DNA of 16,410 nt. Source: an uncultured Ureaplasma sp. (GTDB lineage Bacteria; Bacillota_I; Bacilli_A; Mycoplasmatales; Mycoplasmoidaceae). The stretch covers positions 1 through 16,410 of the forward strand of contig CASFKH010000014.1 in NCBI GenBank assembly GCA_949295235.1, in the 5' to 3' direction. Shown piece by piece: positions 6,652-15,801 of the stretch. The notes under the pieces were generated by a model. The model did no database searches and was not told the origin of the DNA. It was given only the letters and a program-made list of their open reading frames with translations. Every line of letters starts with the position of its first letter. Within the stretch, counting starts at the first letter, position 1. A program made the translations under genes and the position numbers.

Positions 6652-7713
6652 TTAATGTGAATGTAGATTATAAAAATTAATAGGAATAAATAATCTTGAT
6701 TCAAATTTTTGGTAATCACTACATTTTGCTAAAAAATTATAATAATGATATCTTTTGAAATTAAAATTTTCAACAAATTTTTGAGCTTTTGAATTCAAAG
6801 AATTTAGATCATCATTTTTATCAATTAATGGTTTAAATTCCTTATCTAAAATTAAATGTTGACGTTCAATAACTCCATTGCATTCAGGTTGCTTTGGGAT
6901 TATTTTTTCATTAATAATATTGTATTGATTCAATAATTCATGATATGGAAATGATCTAACAAAATTATTTTCTTTAAACATCATAGCATTATCTGTTCTA
7001 ATCTTTTTAATTTTTAAATTTAATTTATTTTGAAAATAATCAATCATATTTTTTGTAGCTTCTAATAATTTTGGCACTGAAGCATTTTCTACAATTTGCA
7101 TATAATACAATTTACTTTGTTCATCTTTTGCATCATAAATTGTAATTCTTTTCCCTGTTGGACTTTCTTTAGCTCCAATTATTTTTAAATCCATTTGAAT
7201 GTTTCCAAATGGTAAATTATAATATCTTGAATGGTGCTTTATTTTTATTCTATTTTCTTTATTATTTCTGATATCAGAGTTTATTATTTTACAAACAGTT
7301 TTTAATGATAAATTTGGGAATTGTGATTTAAATATCATCCAAATATTAACTTTATTGATAAATTGATCATAATAATATCTGCACATTTCTTTTCTAATTG
7401 TTTGATCATAAACATATACAATTTGTTTTGGACCAGTCAATTTTAAATTCAATTCCTTAAAATCATTAATAGATTTAAAACTACAAATTTTATTTAAATA
7501 ACTATATATTTTAGATTTTTGATTTTTAATATTTAAATATAAAATAGCTTGATATAAATTCAAGCCTTTTTCTTTTTGTAATTGATATATATTTTTAATT
7601 AACAGTATTGTTCTATTAAGTTTTTGTGCGTTATTTAATTCTTTCTGATTATCTGTTTTATACAAGCTTTTATAGTATTTATTTCAATGTTTTATAAAAT
7701 GTTCAATTGTCAT
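6652..7713 (-). CDS. DDE recombinase/transposase with an rve-type integrase core
   Basis: A 353-aa protein from ATG 7713 to TAA 6654-6652, with a TGA Trp near residue 10. It belongs by motif to the rve (retroviral integrase) superfamily used by IS3/IS481/IS30-like transposases: D175 in NIQMDLKII, D241 in IRTDNAMMF and E283 in CNGVIERQH, with 41 residues between the last two instead of the common 35. The N-terminal 150 residues are basic and helical, fitting a DNA-binding region. The ATG lies one base after the stop of the 200-aa membrane protein gene (TAATATG), so the two are co-transcribed and probably coupled. No terminal inverted repeats were found around it. I cannot assign an IS family. 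Confidence 0.85.
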
Positions 7714-7714
7714 A

Positions 7715-8317
7715 TTATTTATAAATTATAATTGGGTTATTTTCATAATAATTATCAACATATGCTAAAATTGGGTCATATGTACTAGGATCATTAATAT
7801 CATAATTAATATTAAATTTTTGAATTATTAAATCATATACATTTATGATAAATCTATCACTTCAATCTACAATATAATTAGGATCAATATACCCGATTAT
7901 TGGTTTTGAATTTCCATCATCATCATAAAAATTTATAACTGGATCACACAAATATATTTCACCATCTTTAAATTTATAATTTGGATCAATGCATTTATAT
8001 GGTTGTCAATCTTCATATCATCGCTTATTTATATCTAAATTTTCATATGGTGAATTTACACGTTTTTTTAATACTTCATCATATTCACTTTTTCACCCAC
8101 CATATTCTTGACAATTTTTATTAGTATTTTCAACTAATCTATTGTATTGTTGTTCTAAAAAATCAGTTCGATATTTTATAATTTTTTGTTCTTCAAGATT
8201 ATAATATTTAGATTGGTTAACTCCATGATGAATTGCATATCCAATTCCAATTCCACCACCTAATATTGCTATTGAAACACCTGATATTAATAATCCTATT
8301 TTTATTTTTTTGTCCAT
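7715..8317 (-). CDS. Membrane-anchored protein under a poly-A promoter (200 aa), likely surface-exposed
   Basis: A 200-aa protein with a single N-terminal membrane segment (about residues 7-30, LLISGVSIAILGGGIGIGYA) after a basic start MDKKIKI, an uncleaved signal anchor or signal peptide; no lipobox Cys is present. The rest is polar, acidic and Tyr-rich, and repeats a short motif: CIDPNY, YIDPNY and then NDPSTYDP and AYVDNY in the last 100 residues. Trp residues are TGA-coded (for example at 8093-8095). The Shine-Dalgarno TAAGGAGGAA is strong but separated from ATG by a TA repeat. The A20 promoter run suggests on/off switching of expression. It may be a lysogenic-conversion or exclusion protein; no family is recognised. 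Confidence 0.75.
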
Positions 8318-8328
8318 ATATATATATA
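8317..8328 (-). repeat. AT dinucleotide run between Shine-Dalgarno and ATG
   Basis: An ATATATATATAT run reaches into the ATG of the 200-aa gene, placing AGGAGG 15 bases upstream, longer than usual. Slippage here would change the spacing and so the translation rate. Confidence 0.5.
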
Positions 8329-8346
8329 ATTTCCTCCTTAAATTAG

Positions 8347-8378
8347 ATTTTAGTTTTTTTTTTTTTTTTTTTTGTCAT
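8347..8378 (-). promoter_or_regulatory. Promoter with a 20-A homopolymer between -35 and -10
   Basis: On the minus strand ATGACA (8378-8373, five of six matches to TTGACA) is followed by the rest of an A20 run (8373-8354), C, and then TAAAAT (8352-8347), giving a spacer of 20 bases. About 29 bases further is the ATG of the membrane protein gene. In M. hyorhinis, vlp surface lipoprotein genes are switched by length changes of a poly-A tract at the same promoter position (established knowledge). Here loss of three A would restore a 17-base spacer. This is inference; the sequence shows only the tract and the hexamers. Confidence 0.7.
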
Positions 8379-8397
8379 ACAAAGTTACATTTTGAGT

Positions 8398-8442
8398 AAA
8401 AAAAATAGCTATAAAACTTGTATATACAAATTCTATAGCTAT
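8398..8442 (-). terminator. Rho-independent terminator of the late operon
   Basis: The arms TATAGCTAT (8442-8434) and ATAGCTATA (8413-8405) pair perfectly. They enclose a second 12-base palindrome TTGTATATACAA (8429-8418). In the minus-strand RNA, an 8-base U-run (from 8405-8398) follows at once. It starts 4 bases after the stop of the last late gene and separates that operon from the poly-A promoter. Confidence 0.8.
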
Positions 8443-8445
8443 AAA

Positions 8446-8895
8446 TTATTTTTTTATTTTTGGTTGATTATCAATTGTTTTAGTTTTCTCTTTTAATTCT
8501 GCATAAATCATATCTACAAATTTATCAATATTAACATCTTCATTAGCTTTGAATTGACAATCAAGAATATTGTTTTTTTGATCATAATAAATGTAATTAT
8601 TTTTATCATCATCATAAATTTTAACTTTATTAATTTTTGTTTTATGTCTTAACTTGTGTTCATTAATTGCAGCAATTATATTTAGTACTAATCTCCATAA
8701 TCCATTTAGAAAAGGAAAATATAATCCAATACCAACGACAAATGCAGTTACGTTATTTGGGGAACTTAATCAATCTTGAAATTTAACTAATAATTCTTTA
8801 TTATTTGCATATAGCACCGCAATTATTATTAAAGAAGGGATCAAAATACAAATAAATGTTATTATAACTATTTTAATTATTTTCTTGGCTAGCAT
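8446..8895 (-). CDS. Two-TM membrane protein (149 aa), last gene of late operon
   Basis: The start ATG 8895 follows a strong Shine-Dalgarno (AAAGGAGGATC). Two membrane segments are visible: about residues 8-29 (IVIITFICILIPSLIIIAVL) and about 50-75 (TAFVVGIGLYFPFLNGLWRL). A charged, Asp/Lys-rich cytoplasmic tail of about 75 residues follows. It overlaps the upstream membrane protein gene by 23 bases and is followed by a terminator. The size and topology would fit a holin or another late membrane protein that helps release, but no holin family is recognised and no lytic enzyme accompanies it. Confidence 0.7.
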
Positions 8896-9343
8896 TATTA
8901 TGATCCTCCTTTTCATTAATTAACTTTAAAACTTCATTTTTTAATTTTGTCTTAGCTTCAATTTCTCTAGCTAATGCATTTTCTATATTTTGGTAAATTT
9001 GTTCATATTCTTCTTTTGTTAATTTTTTGTTTTCAAATAATACTCTAATATCATTTTGAACTTTTTTAATTGAAACAGGTTTGCCGACATTCACAATAAA
9101 ACTACAAACATATATTAGTGTAATTAAAAAGGGCAAGAAAAATATACCGACATATGGTTGAGAAATCATTCAAACTAGAATTGGGCAATAATAATTATCG
9201 ATACCAACCCAATTTGTCTGAATAATTGTAGTTATTAATACAAAAATAAATATTGTAATTAATAACCCCATGCATATGTAATAAACATAATTATTTGTAT
9301 TTAATTGTCTTATTTTATTTTTAATTTTATCGATCGTAGTCAT
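8873..9343 (-). CDS. Two-TM membrane protein with coiled-coil tail (156 aa)
   Basis: Reading TGA at 9170-9172 as Trp (residue 58) joins the frame from ATG 9343 (Shine-Dalgarno TAGGAGATTAAC) to the stop at 8873. Membrane segments lie at about residues 20-42 and 64-85. They are followed by a charged helix, about 95-147, with heptad-like leucines (IYQNIENALAREIEAKTKLK), likely a coiled coil. Two hairpin-like membrane segments plus a charged tail are compatible with a holin or a release/exclusion function, but this is inference. It lies 9 bases after the 713-aa virion gene and overlaps the next membrane gene, so both are probably made together late in infection. Confidence 0.7.
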
Positions 9344-9352
9344 GTTAATCTC

Positions 9353-11494
9353 CTAGTATTTATTTCTGGTTAATGGATTTGCATTATCTATTTTTTGGAA
9401 TGAATTTTTTATTGAATATTGAAAAGAACATTCATTATTATTTTTGTCTGTAAAATCAATTTTCATTTTTTGAGGCGAGTTTAACAATCCAAAACAATAA
9501 TCTTGATTGATTTGATTAATATATCAACCCGATTTTGTTAAACCATCATTTAGTTTGAATGAAACATCAACAATTGGATTTTTGTAATTGGTTTTCATTA
9601 AAAAGAAATTAGCTATTTGTGAAGCGGTGTAGTTGAATGTGTTGTCAATATAATTGTATTTAGTTCTATATCTAAATGTAATTGTTCTAACAAATTTTTG
9701 TTTGTAATGGTATGGACGAGGTTTTTTTACAGTAGTGCTCTGACTTGTTCCACCTGCTCCATGTCCTCCTTGAGTATATGTATATACACAAAATTCACCT
9801 TCAATCCAAGGACCATTTCCTGGTTGTTTTAGTGGAGGACATGGATCTCAAACTTTTTCTCCAGTTTCATCAATATGTTTATCATCATTAATTATTTCAA
9901 TATCTTCTGCATCAGGTGGTAGTAATTGTTTTAGTTCTCCATCAAAAGCATAATTATCATCTTTTGAAATTGTTACTGTTTCTTCTTTTATTTGCCAATC
10001 TGAAAAATAAAAAGAATTAACTAAATTATAGGCATCATCAGGAGTGTTCAAAAAACTTCAAACTTGATAATATTGTTCATCTTCGATTTTAGTAATTGTT
10101 GCTATTGGTAAATAATTACCATTTTTAACTTCATTAAATTTTAAGATTTTATTTGTAATTGTAATATTTTTATTATTATCAACATTAAAAAGATAATAGT
10201 TCGAATCAATTGAAATAATTAATTTTGGAATTGTGTCTTTAAAACTTCCATTGCTGTTAAACGAGGAAGAAATAAAATCATTTGTGATTGGAACATTTAT
10301 ATATGCTCACAAAATATTTTTGTGAACACTTGTTAACTCTTCTTTGCTTGCTCCGTAAGGTGTTAACATAATATTACTACAAGCGTAACAAATTGCTTTA
10401 AAATAACTATATGCAATCGTATTAACCATTTCAGGATATTTCAATTCATATGTATTAATCAAATTTGTATTGAAATCAATTGCTTTTTTGTTTGCATATG
10501 TAGTATTGTAATAATTAACAAAATCACTATTTTTTTTATCAAAAAAACTAAAATCATTGGCATATACTCAAGTTATTAAAATTAATTTTTGGATCAATTG
10601 AATTAGTTCAATTATCTTAGGATCTAAAGTATTATCTTTCTTAAATTCATTAAAAATTGCTTCAAAAGATTGATCTTCTTTGGAAATTACTTTTTTATAA
10701 GCATTCAATGGTAATTGTTTGCTTAAAGAAAAATTTAAAACTTCTAAATTACATTTAGGGTACAAATTGGTATATTTGACAAATAATGGCACTACACCAA
10801 TATTTGTATTATCTAATTGAATATCTAATTGTTCTTCAGTTAAAATATCACCAAGATTTGCTACATTATTATTTTTAATGGTACCTAAAATTTGAATTGA
10901 TTGAACAAATGAATTGATAGGAATTGAATATGTAATTTTATTAATTACATTTGTGTCTTCAAATATTTTAGACTCATCAACTGAAACAAAATTAATTGTT
11001 GAGTTTTTTCCAATTTCTAACTTTTTTACATTTTGCAAACCAATTGAATACAAATTAATTAAATTATCTGCATCATCTAACTTAATTTGATCTAGATCAT
11101 CATCTGATAATTCATTCATAGCTTTAATAGAATTTTCAGACAAAAAATATACTTCAGTATTATCATTAAATTGTTGATTAATAGTGAATACATATGTTTT
11201 TTTAGTTTGTTCTAAAAAACTAAAATCATCATTACTGATAAATACATAATCTGTATTAATTTTCATACCAACATCATTTGAATCACTTAATACTTTTAAT
11301 TGAGGTGAAAAGGTGCAACTTTCATATAATCCTTTTTTAACATCTACAAACTTTATTTTTAAAAAATTATTTGTATTTTGTGAAACAATAGATTCAATAT
11401 TATTGTTAAAATTTACAATTTCATAAATGTATAGTTTATGAACATTATCAGGGTTTGAAAAAAAGCTTTCAACTTGATTTGTATTAAGTAGCAT
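9353..11494 (-). CDS. Large virion protein (713 aa), probable tail component
   Basis: A 713-aa protein read through several TGA codons (for example 10568, 10060 and 9848). The start ATG 11494 follows AAAGGAGAGTTATATTCAG and overlaps the previous gene by 11 bases. It has no membrane segment or signal peptide. The first 250 residues are beta-strand-like and Asn/Asp-rich, the middle is helical, and about residues 549-585 form a Pro/Gly-rich linker (PPLKQPGNGP, then TQGGHGAGGTS) before a 130-residue C-terminal domain. Length, low complexity and late-operon position suggest a tail knob, spike or adsorption protein. It is not a tape-measure protein: the long coiled coils and hydrophobic stretches are missing. 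Family not recognised. Confidence 0.65.
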
Positions 11495-11801
11495 CTGAAT
11501 ATAACTCTCCTTTGTGCTTTGACAATCATTCTAATTGTTTGTCATTTGGTTTTTTGCCTTTTTTTATTTTTCTCTCAATAATTGAATACTTAATTTTATT
11601 TTTAAGATTAATAAAGAAACTTTTTATTAATTTAAATAATTTTTTAATTCCAAATTTAATTTCTAAGAAAAATTCAATTAGTGCAAGAATAAATAGAATT
11701 GGCATTATTATTAAATAATTTTTTCCTTCTTTTAAAGATATTGAATCGAAATTAGCCATTAAATAAATGTATAATCCGATTACTGATAAACCACATAACA
11801 T
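11484..11801 (-). CDS. Small membrane protein (105 aa)
   Basis: The frame from ATG 11801 (Shine-Dalgarno GAAAGGAAAATT) continues through a TGA Trp at 11526 to TAA 11486-11484, ending inside the start of the 713-aa gene. Two hydrophobic segments lie at about residues 2-16 and 29-48 (YLIIMPILFILALIEFFLEI). They are followed by a strongly basic helix (FGIKKLFKLIKSFFINLKNK). A small protein with two membrane hairpins and a basic tail in a late operon is a holin-like layout. The basic amphipathic part could instead attach a virion protein to the membrane. No family recognised. Confidence 0.6.
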
Positions 11802-11812
11802 AATTTTCCTTT

Positions 11813-11866
11813 CTATTTTTTAGTGTATTTAACAACTCAATCTATTTTCTTTTTATCTTCTTCCAT
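11813..11866 (-). CDS. Very small ORF (17 aa) with strong ribosome binding site
   Basis: MEEDKKKIDWVVKYTKK, ATG 11866-11864 after TAGGAGCTAATT, stop TAG 11815-11813; the Trp is TGA-coded. It fills the gap between the 839-aa fibre gene (stop at 11876) and the 105-aa membrane gene. The Shine-Dalgarno and fit in the gap suggest it is translated. It may be a leader that couples translation or a small virion peptide. It may also be chance. Confidence 0.4.
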
Positions 11867-11875
11867 AATTAGCTC

Positions 11876-14395
11876 CTATATTTTTTTATAAAAACATTTC
11901 AATGTATCTAAACTTGTGACTGTAAGTTTTTTATAATCACTTTTGTCATGATAAATTGGTAATCCAACAATGCTTGAATCATTATATGCTCCACAGGGAA
12001 CATAAAATGTTGTGCTTGAACTGTGTGTTATTTGTGATGCTGGGTAATATCAATCTTGCTTCCCATTAACATCTACTTTAAAATAACCTACAAAATAAAT
12101 AAGATAGTCACCAGTAGCAAAATTAATATTAAACTTTAAATTACCATCTTGAATATCAACAATTGCTTGAGTGAAATTATTAAATGGGTTACTTAATTCT
12201 TGTTCTTGATTTATTGAATTAACAATATTGTCAATTTCACTTTTATTGTAATAATTGCTTATAGAATTATCAACATAACTTTTATTAACTAAACTATCAT
12301 TGCTTGTTGGTGTATAAGATAAATCAGGGTAGTTCAATATTTCTAAATTATCATTTTGATAGACTAAACCAACTTTTTGCTCTTTGTTTTCATTGTTAAA
12401 AACTGCTACATTTGTATAAACACTTGTTGCTGTTAAATTGTTTAATGTTACATCTTGATTTTCATCATTCAATTTAGCATATTCAGATAAATTTAAATTG
12501 TCGTAAATATCTAGATTATTTAATTTATCTTCTATAATTTGCAAGCTAGAATTAATTGTGTCTTTATAATTATTAAAATAACTAATGTCTGGTACACTAA
12601 ATGTAGTTTTGTTTTTATCAAAAAGAACGTGCACAATTCCATTTGTGGTTTCATTTTTAGTTTTATAATAAACAGTATTTAAACCAGTATTATCAATTTC
12701 AATATCATCATCTTCATTCTTAATTAATTTGCCTTCCAAGGACATTTTAACAATGTTTGTTCATGATTTAATTAATGTATCATAATAAATATCTCTATTA
12801 ATTTTTATTGCAAAAATTGTATAGTATTTTGGTTCAAATTCAGTTTGTTGATTAGGATTTAATTTAAATTCAATTTTTGCAGAGTGACCTCCACCTTTAT
12901 CTCCATCATGTCTAGAACCATTTTCACGCAAAGAAAAACGCATTAAATCATTACCTGAATTAATTGGATTTCAATTATCAGAACGAGTATATCATTCAAT
13001 AGTAGTAGATAAATTAGGTAAATTTTGTCTGCTTAATAAATTATTACCACCGCGTTTAGAGTTTTGAGTGGATTTTGAAAACTTTAAATAATCTCCATAA
13101 TTAATTTTGGAATAATCATTTGTAGCTAAATGATTTGAATTAATAAAATTGTTCATTGATACTTCATCATCGAATAATATTATTTGATCACGACTGAATT
13201 TTAATTGCTTTCCAAAACTTTTTAATAATTTAGAATTATCAGAGTTGCATAAATTTTTATAGAATTCTTTTACATCGTCTATTGTTAAATTTAAATGTGG
13301 ATAGTTTTGATCAAGATAATTGAACAAAGTATTCAAATTCAAATTATTGATTTTTAAAATATCATCAATACTCACATAATACAAATTGTTTGGATTACTT
13401 ATTGAATATTTAATATCGGTTCCTGGTGAATAAATTACAGATGTTACATTTTCAGCAACGAATAAATCTCGCACCTTCATTCAATAACCTTCTCCTGATA
13501 TTCCTCCAGGTACTTTGTTGATATTGTTATCTACTAAATTTCAATATATACATCCAGCATGAACTACAAACTGAGGGCGATTGTAAATTTTATCTGCATT
13601 TCAAATTTCAGTTTTTGGAAATGAGATAGCTACTTCATTAACGAAATCTTTTGTTGCATAATTTTTTGATTGATCTTTTAATGTATTTATTTCTGATTTA
13701 TTTTTATTAGATTGATCTAAATTTGCATCTATTTGATTGCCTGCTAACTCTAAATCATTTTGAGTCGCAAAATTACTAACATTTGTATATCCAACTGAAC
13801 CATCTTCTAATGCTAATATAAAACGTTTGTTTTCAGATAATGGAAGTCATGCATTATGCATATTTCTATACATATAAACTTTATCGCGTTCAATATCTGC
13901 TACTAAATCGTATTCTCTTCAATTTATATTTGATATGATTTGTCTTGAAATTGGATTAACTCAATCTTGAATGTATTGTCCACCCATATAACCATTTTGA
14001 ATTGAAACATTTGACAAACTTACACTTCCAGCATTTGAAAATTCTGGAAATGTGTTCGAGATAAATCTTTGGTTGATTTCTTCATAAATTGCTTTTTGAA
14101 AATCTTTAAAATCTTCATGAGAAACAACTCTGTCATAAACTTCTTCAAGTTTAGCAGGTATTCCGAACGCAAGAACATTTGCGGCTTCAAATACTTTATT
14201 AGCTACAAAATAAAATGCTTGTTCAGCAGTCAAATCTCTATTAAAAGCTCTTAAAGTTGCTGGAACAATTACTTTTCCAACTAAATTACCAGTTTGTAGT
14301 TGAAAATTTTCAAAACTAATTCCATACTTATTTAGCTTTGATTTTATAAATTGGATATCTATATTTTCCGTATCCAATGTATTTTTTATTGCCAT
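11876..14395 (-). CDS. Tail fibre / receptor-binding protein (839 aa)
   Basis: One 839-aa frame appears when TGA is read as Trp (13961, 13481, 12992, 12761, 12050 and others). The start ATG 14395 follows GAAAGGATGTAACCC. The N-terminal 145 residues would attach to the virion. A short coiled coil (about 215-255, ending in YATKDFVNE) follows. Residues 265-308 look like a CBM5/12-type carbohydrate-binding module: W265, Y, V..GCIYW, P, W305. A Gly/His/Arg-rich loop (ENGSRHDGDKGGGHSAK, about 490-507) and a YNKSEID repeat (about 716-722), known from phage fibre trimerisation regions, follow. It probably recognises the host surface, perhaps a glycan. Its start is overlapped by 68 bases by the upstream gene. 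Confidence 0.75.
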
Positions 14396-15779
14396 GGGTT
14401 ACATCCTTTCAAATATCTTTAGTTTTTTTTGTAATAAATTGTCTAGTTCTATTTTTTAGGTGTTTAGATAAATAAATTGGTTTTTGGTATTGAATAGATT
14501 TAACAATTGCTCTCACAGTTGTTCCACCAACTTTTAAATGTTCAGAAACTCCAAAAGTAATATTAGAAATTGTATTTTGTAGATTAAAAGATTCTTTTCA
14601 TTTTTGAACAATATCGCCTGTTAAAACTGCATCAACTATATTAGTAGTTTTGCGAATTAAGTTCATTGATAAATAAAATGTCTGATAATATTGAGACAAA
14701 AACGGAGCTAGTTTAAATGAATTCACAATTAATTTACCATTTTTCAATATTTTTCCTAATTGTCAACCAAATGAAAAATTATCAATATAATATTTCCCAG
14801 CACTTGGAGTAGTTAAGAATGCATATACAACTCGTCAACTTTTGTTATATAGGATTACAGGTGCTTTGTTGTTAGTAATTTTTTTATCAAAATAAATTGA
14901 CATGTGAAAGTAGTTCATTGTTCCACGAACGTTAAATAATTTAACCCCTAAAATTCATGGTGCTTTAGTATGATTTAAAGGAATTATTAGTTTTTTCAAT
15001 CTTTTTTCTTGGTTTTTAAAAAACTTTGAATAAATTTTCTTTTTAAAAAATTTTAATTTCTTATTTACATTTTTAATAACATCATAAATTGGTGTCTTTT
15101 TAACAATCCAACTAAATAAAGTTTTCGATGCTAAATTAGGATCTGAAATATATGATAATCCTTTTTGAGCTTTTCTTAAATATGTGTTAAACTTTTCAAT
15201 TTTTTTGTATTTTAATTTGTAATTTTCATGTCAATGTGAAAAACCTTTTGTAGTAAATTGTTTTAAGTCTTTTAAATCATCTAATGATACATCCTTAAGT
15301 AATTCATCATATTTTCTTTTTCCTAATTTAGAATAATCAATATCTTTTGAGTTTAATAGTCCATTATTAAATTTAACCGCTAAATTATTTAATTTTTTAT
15401 TTTGGTAAAATTCACCCATTTTTCTAAGCGGACTTTTTGCTAATTTAGATAAATTAAACGTTTTAGGCACAACAGATGCTATTGGAGTTACAATGTTGAA
15501 AATTATATTTTGTAAATCTCATGGGTTGTTCCCATTTACAACATCACCTAAAATATTTGTAGTTACATCAGCAGCTACACTAACTAACATACCTCCAACT
15601 GGTCCTAAAAATGCAGTTGCAGCCATTTCAATTGGAATTGTTATAATTCCTAAAAGCACATTTAGTAATATTTGTCATCATTTTTTCTTTTTTGGAGGAG
15701 GTGTGTATTCAATAATTTTTGCTTCAGTATTTAAAGAAACATTTAATTGTTGAAGAACTAACGAATTATTTTCTGCCAT
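14328..15779 (-). CDS. Virion protein with hydrophobic N-terminal region (483 aa)
   Basis: A 483-aa protein from ATG 15779 to TAA 14330-14328, with TGA Trp codons at 15675, 15678, 15519, 15231 and others. A PPPKKKKWW motif (residues 27-35) leads into a hydrophobic stretch (about 36-72, LLNVLLGIITIPIEMAATAF onward) and a second one near 90-104. The remaining 370 residues are very Lys-rich and hydrophilic. Placed right after the capsid gene, it could be a head-tail connector, tail or ejection protein whose hydrophobic part enters the host membrane. No Shine-Dalgarno is seen, and the gene begins 22 bases after the capsid stop. Its end overlaps the fibre gene by 68 bases, long for this genome. 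Family not recognised. Confidence 0.6.
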
Positions 15780-15801
15780 TGACTATATAATAATTTTTTT
15801 A

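Noticed and set aside
11512..11718. Plus-strand frame of 68 aa
   Set aside because: Antisense to the 105-aa membrane protein gene; Phe/Leu-rich only because it mirrors Lys codons.
14069..14254. Plus-strand frame of 61 aa
   Set aside because: Antisense to the N-terminal part of the 839-aa fibre gene.
15493..15753. Plus-strand frame of 86 aa with apparent hydrophobic segments
   Set aside because: Antisense to the hydrophobic N-terminal part of the 483-aa virion protein, which has a clear minus-strand frame through TGA codons.
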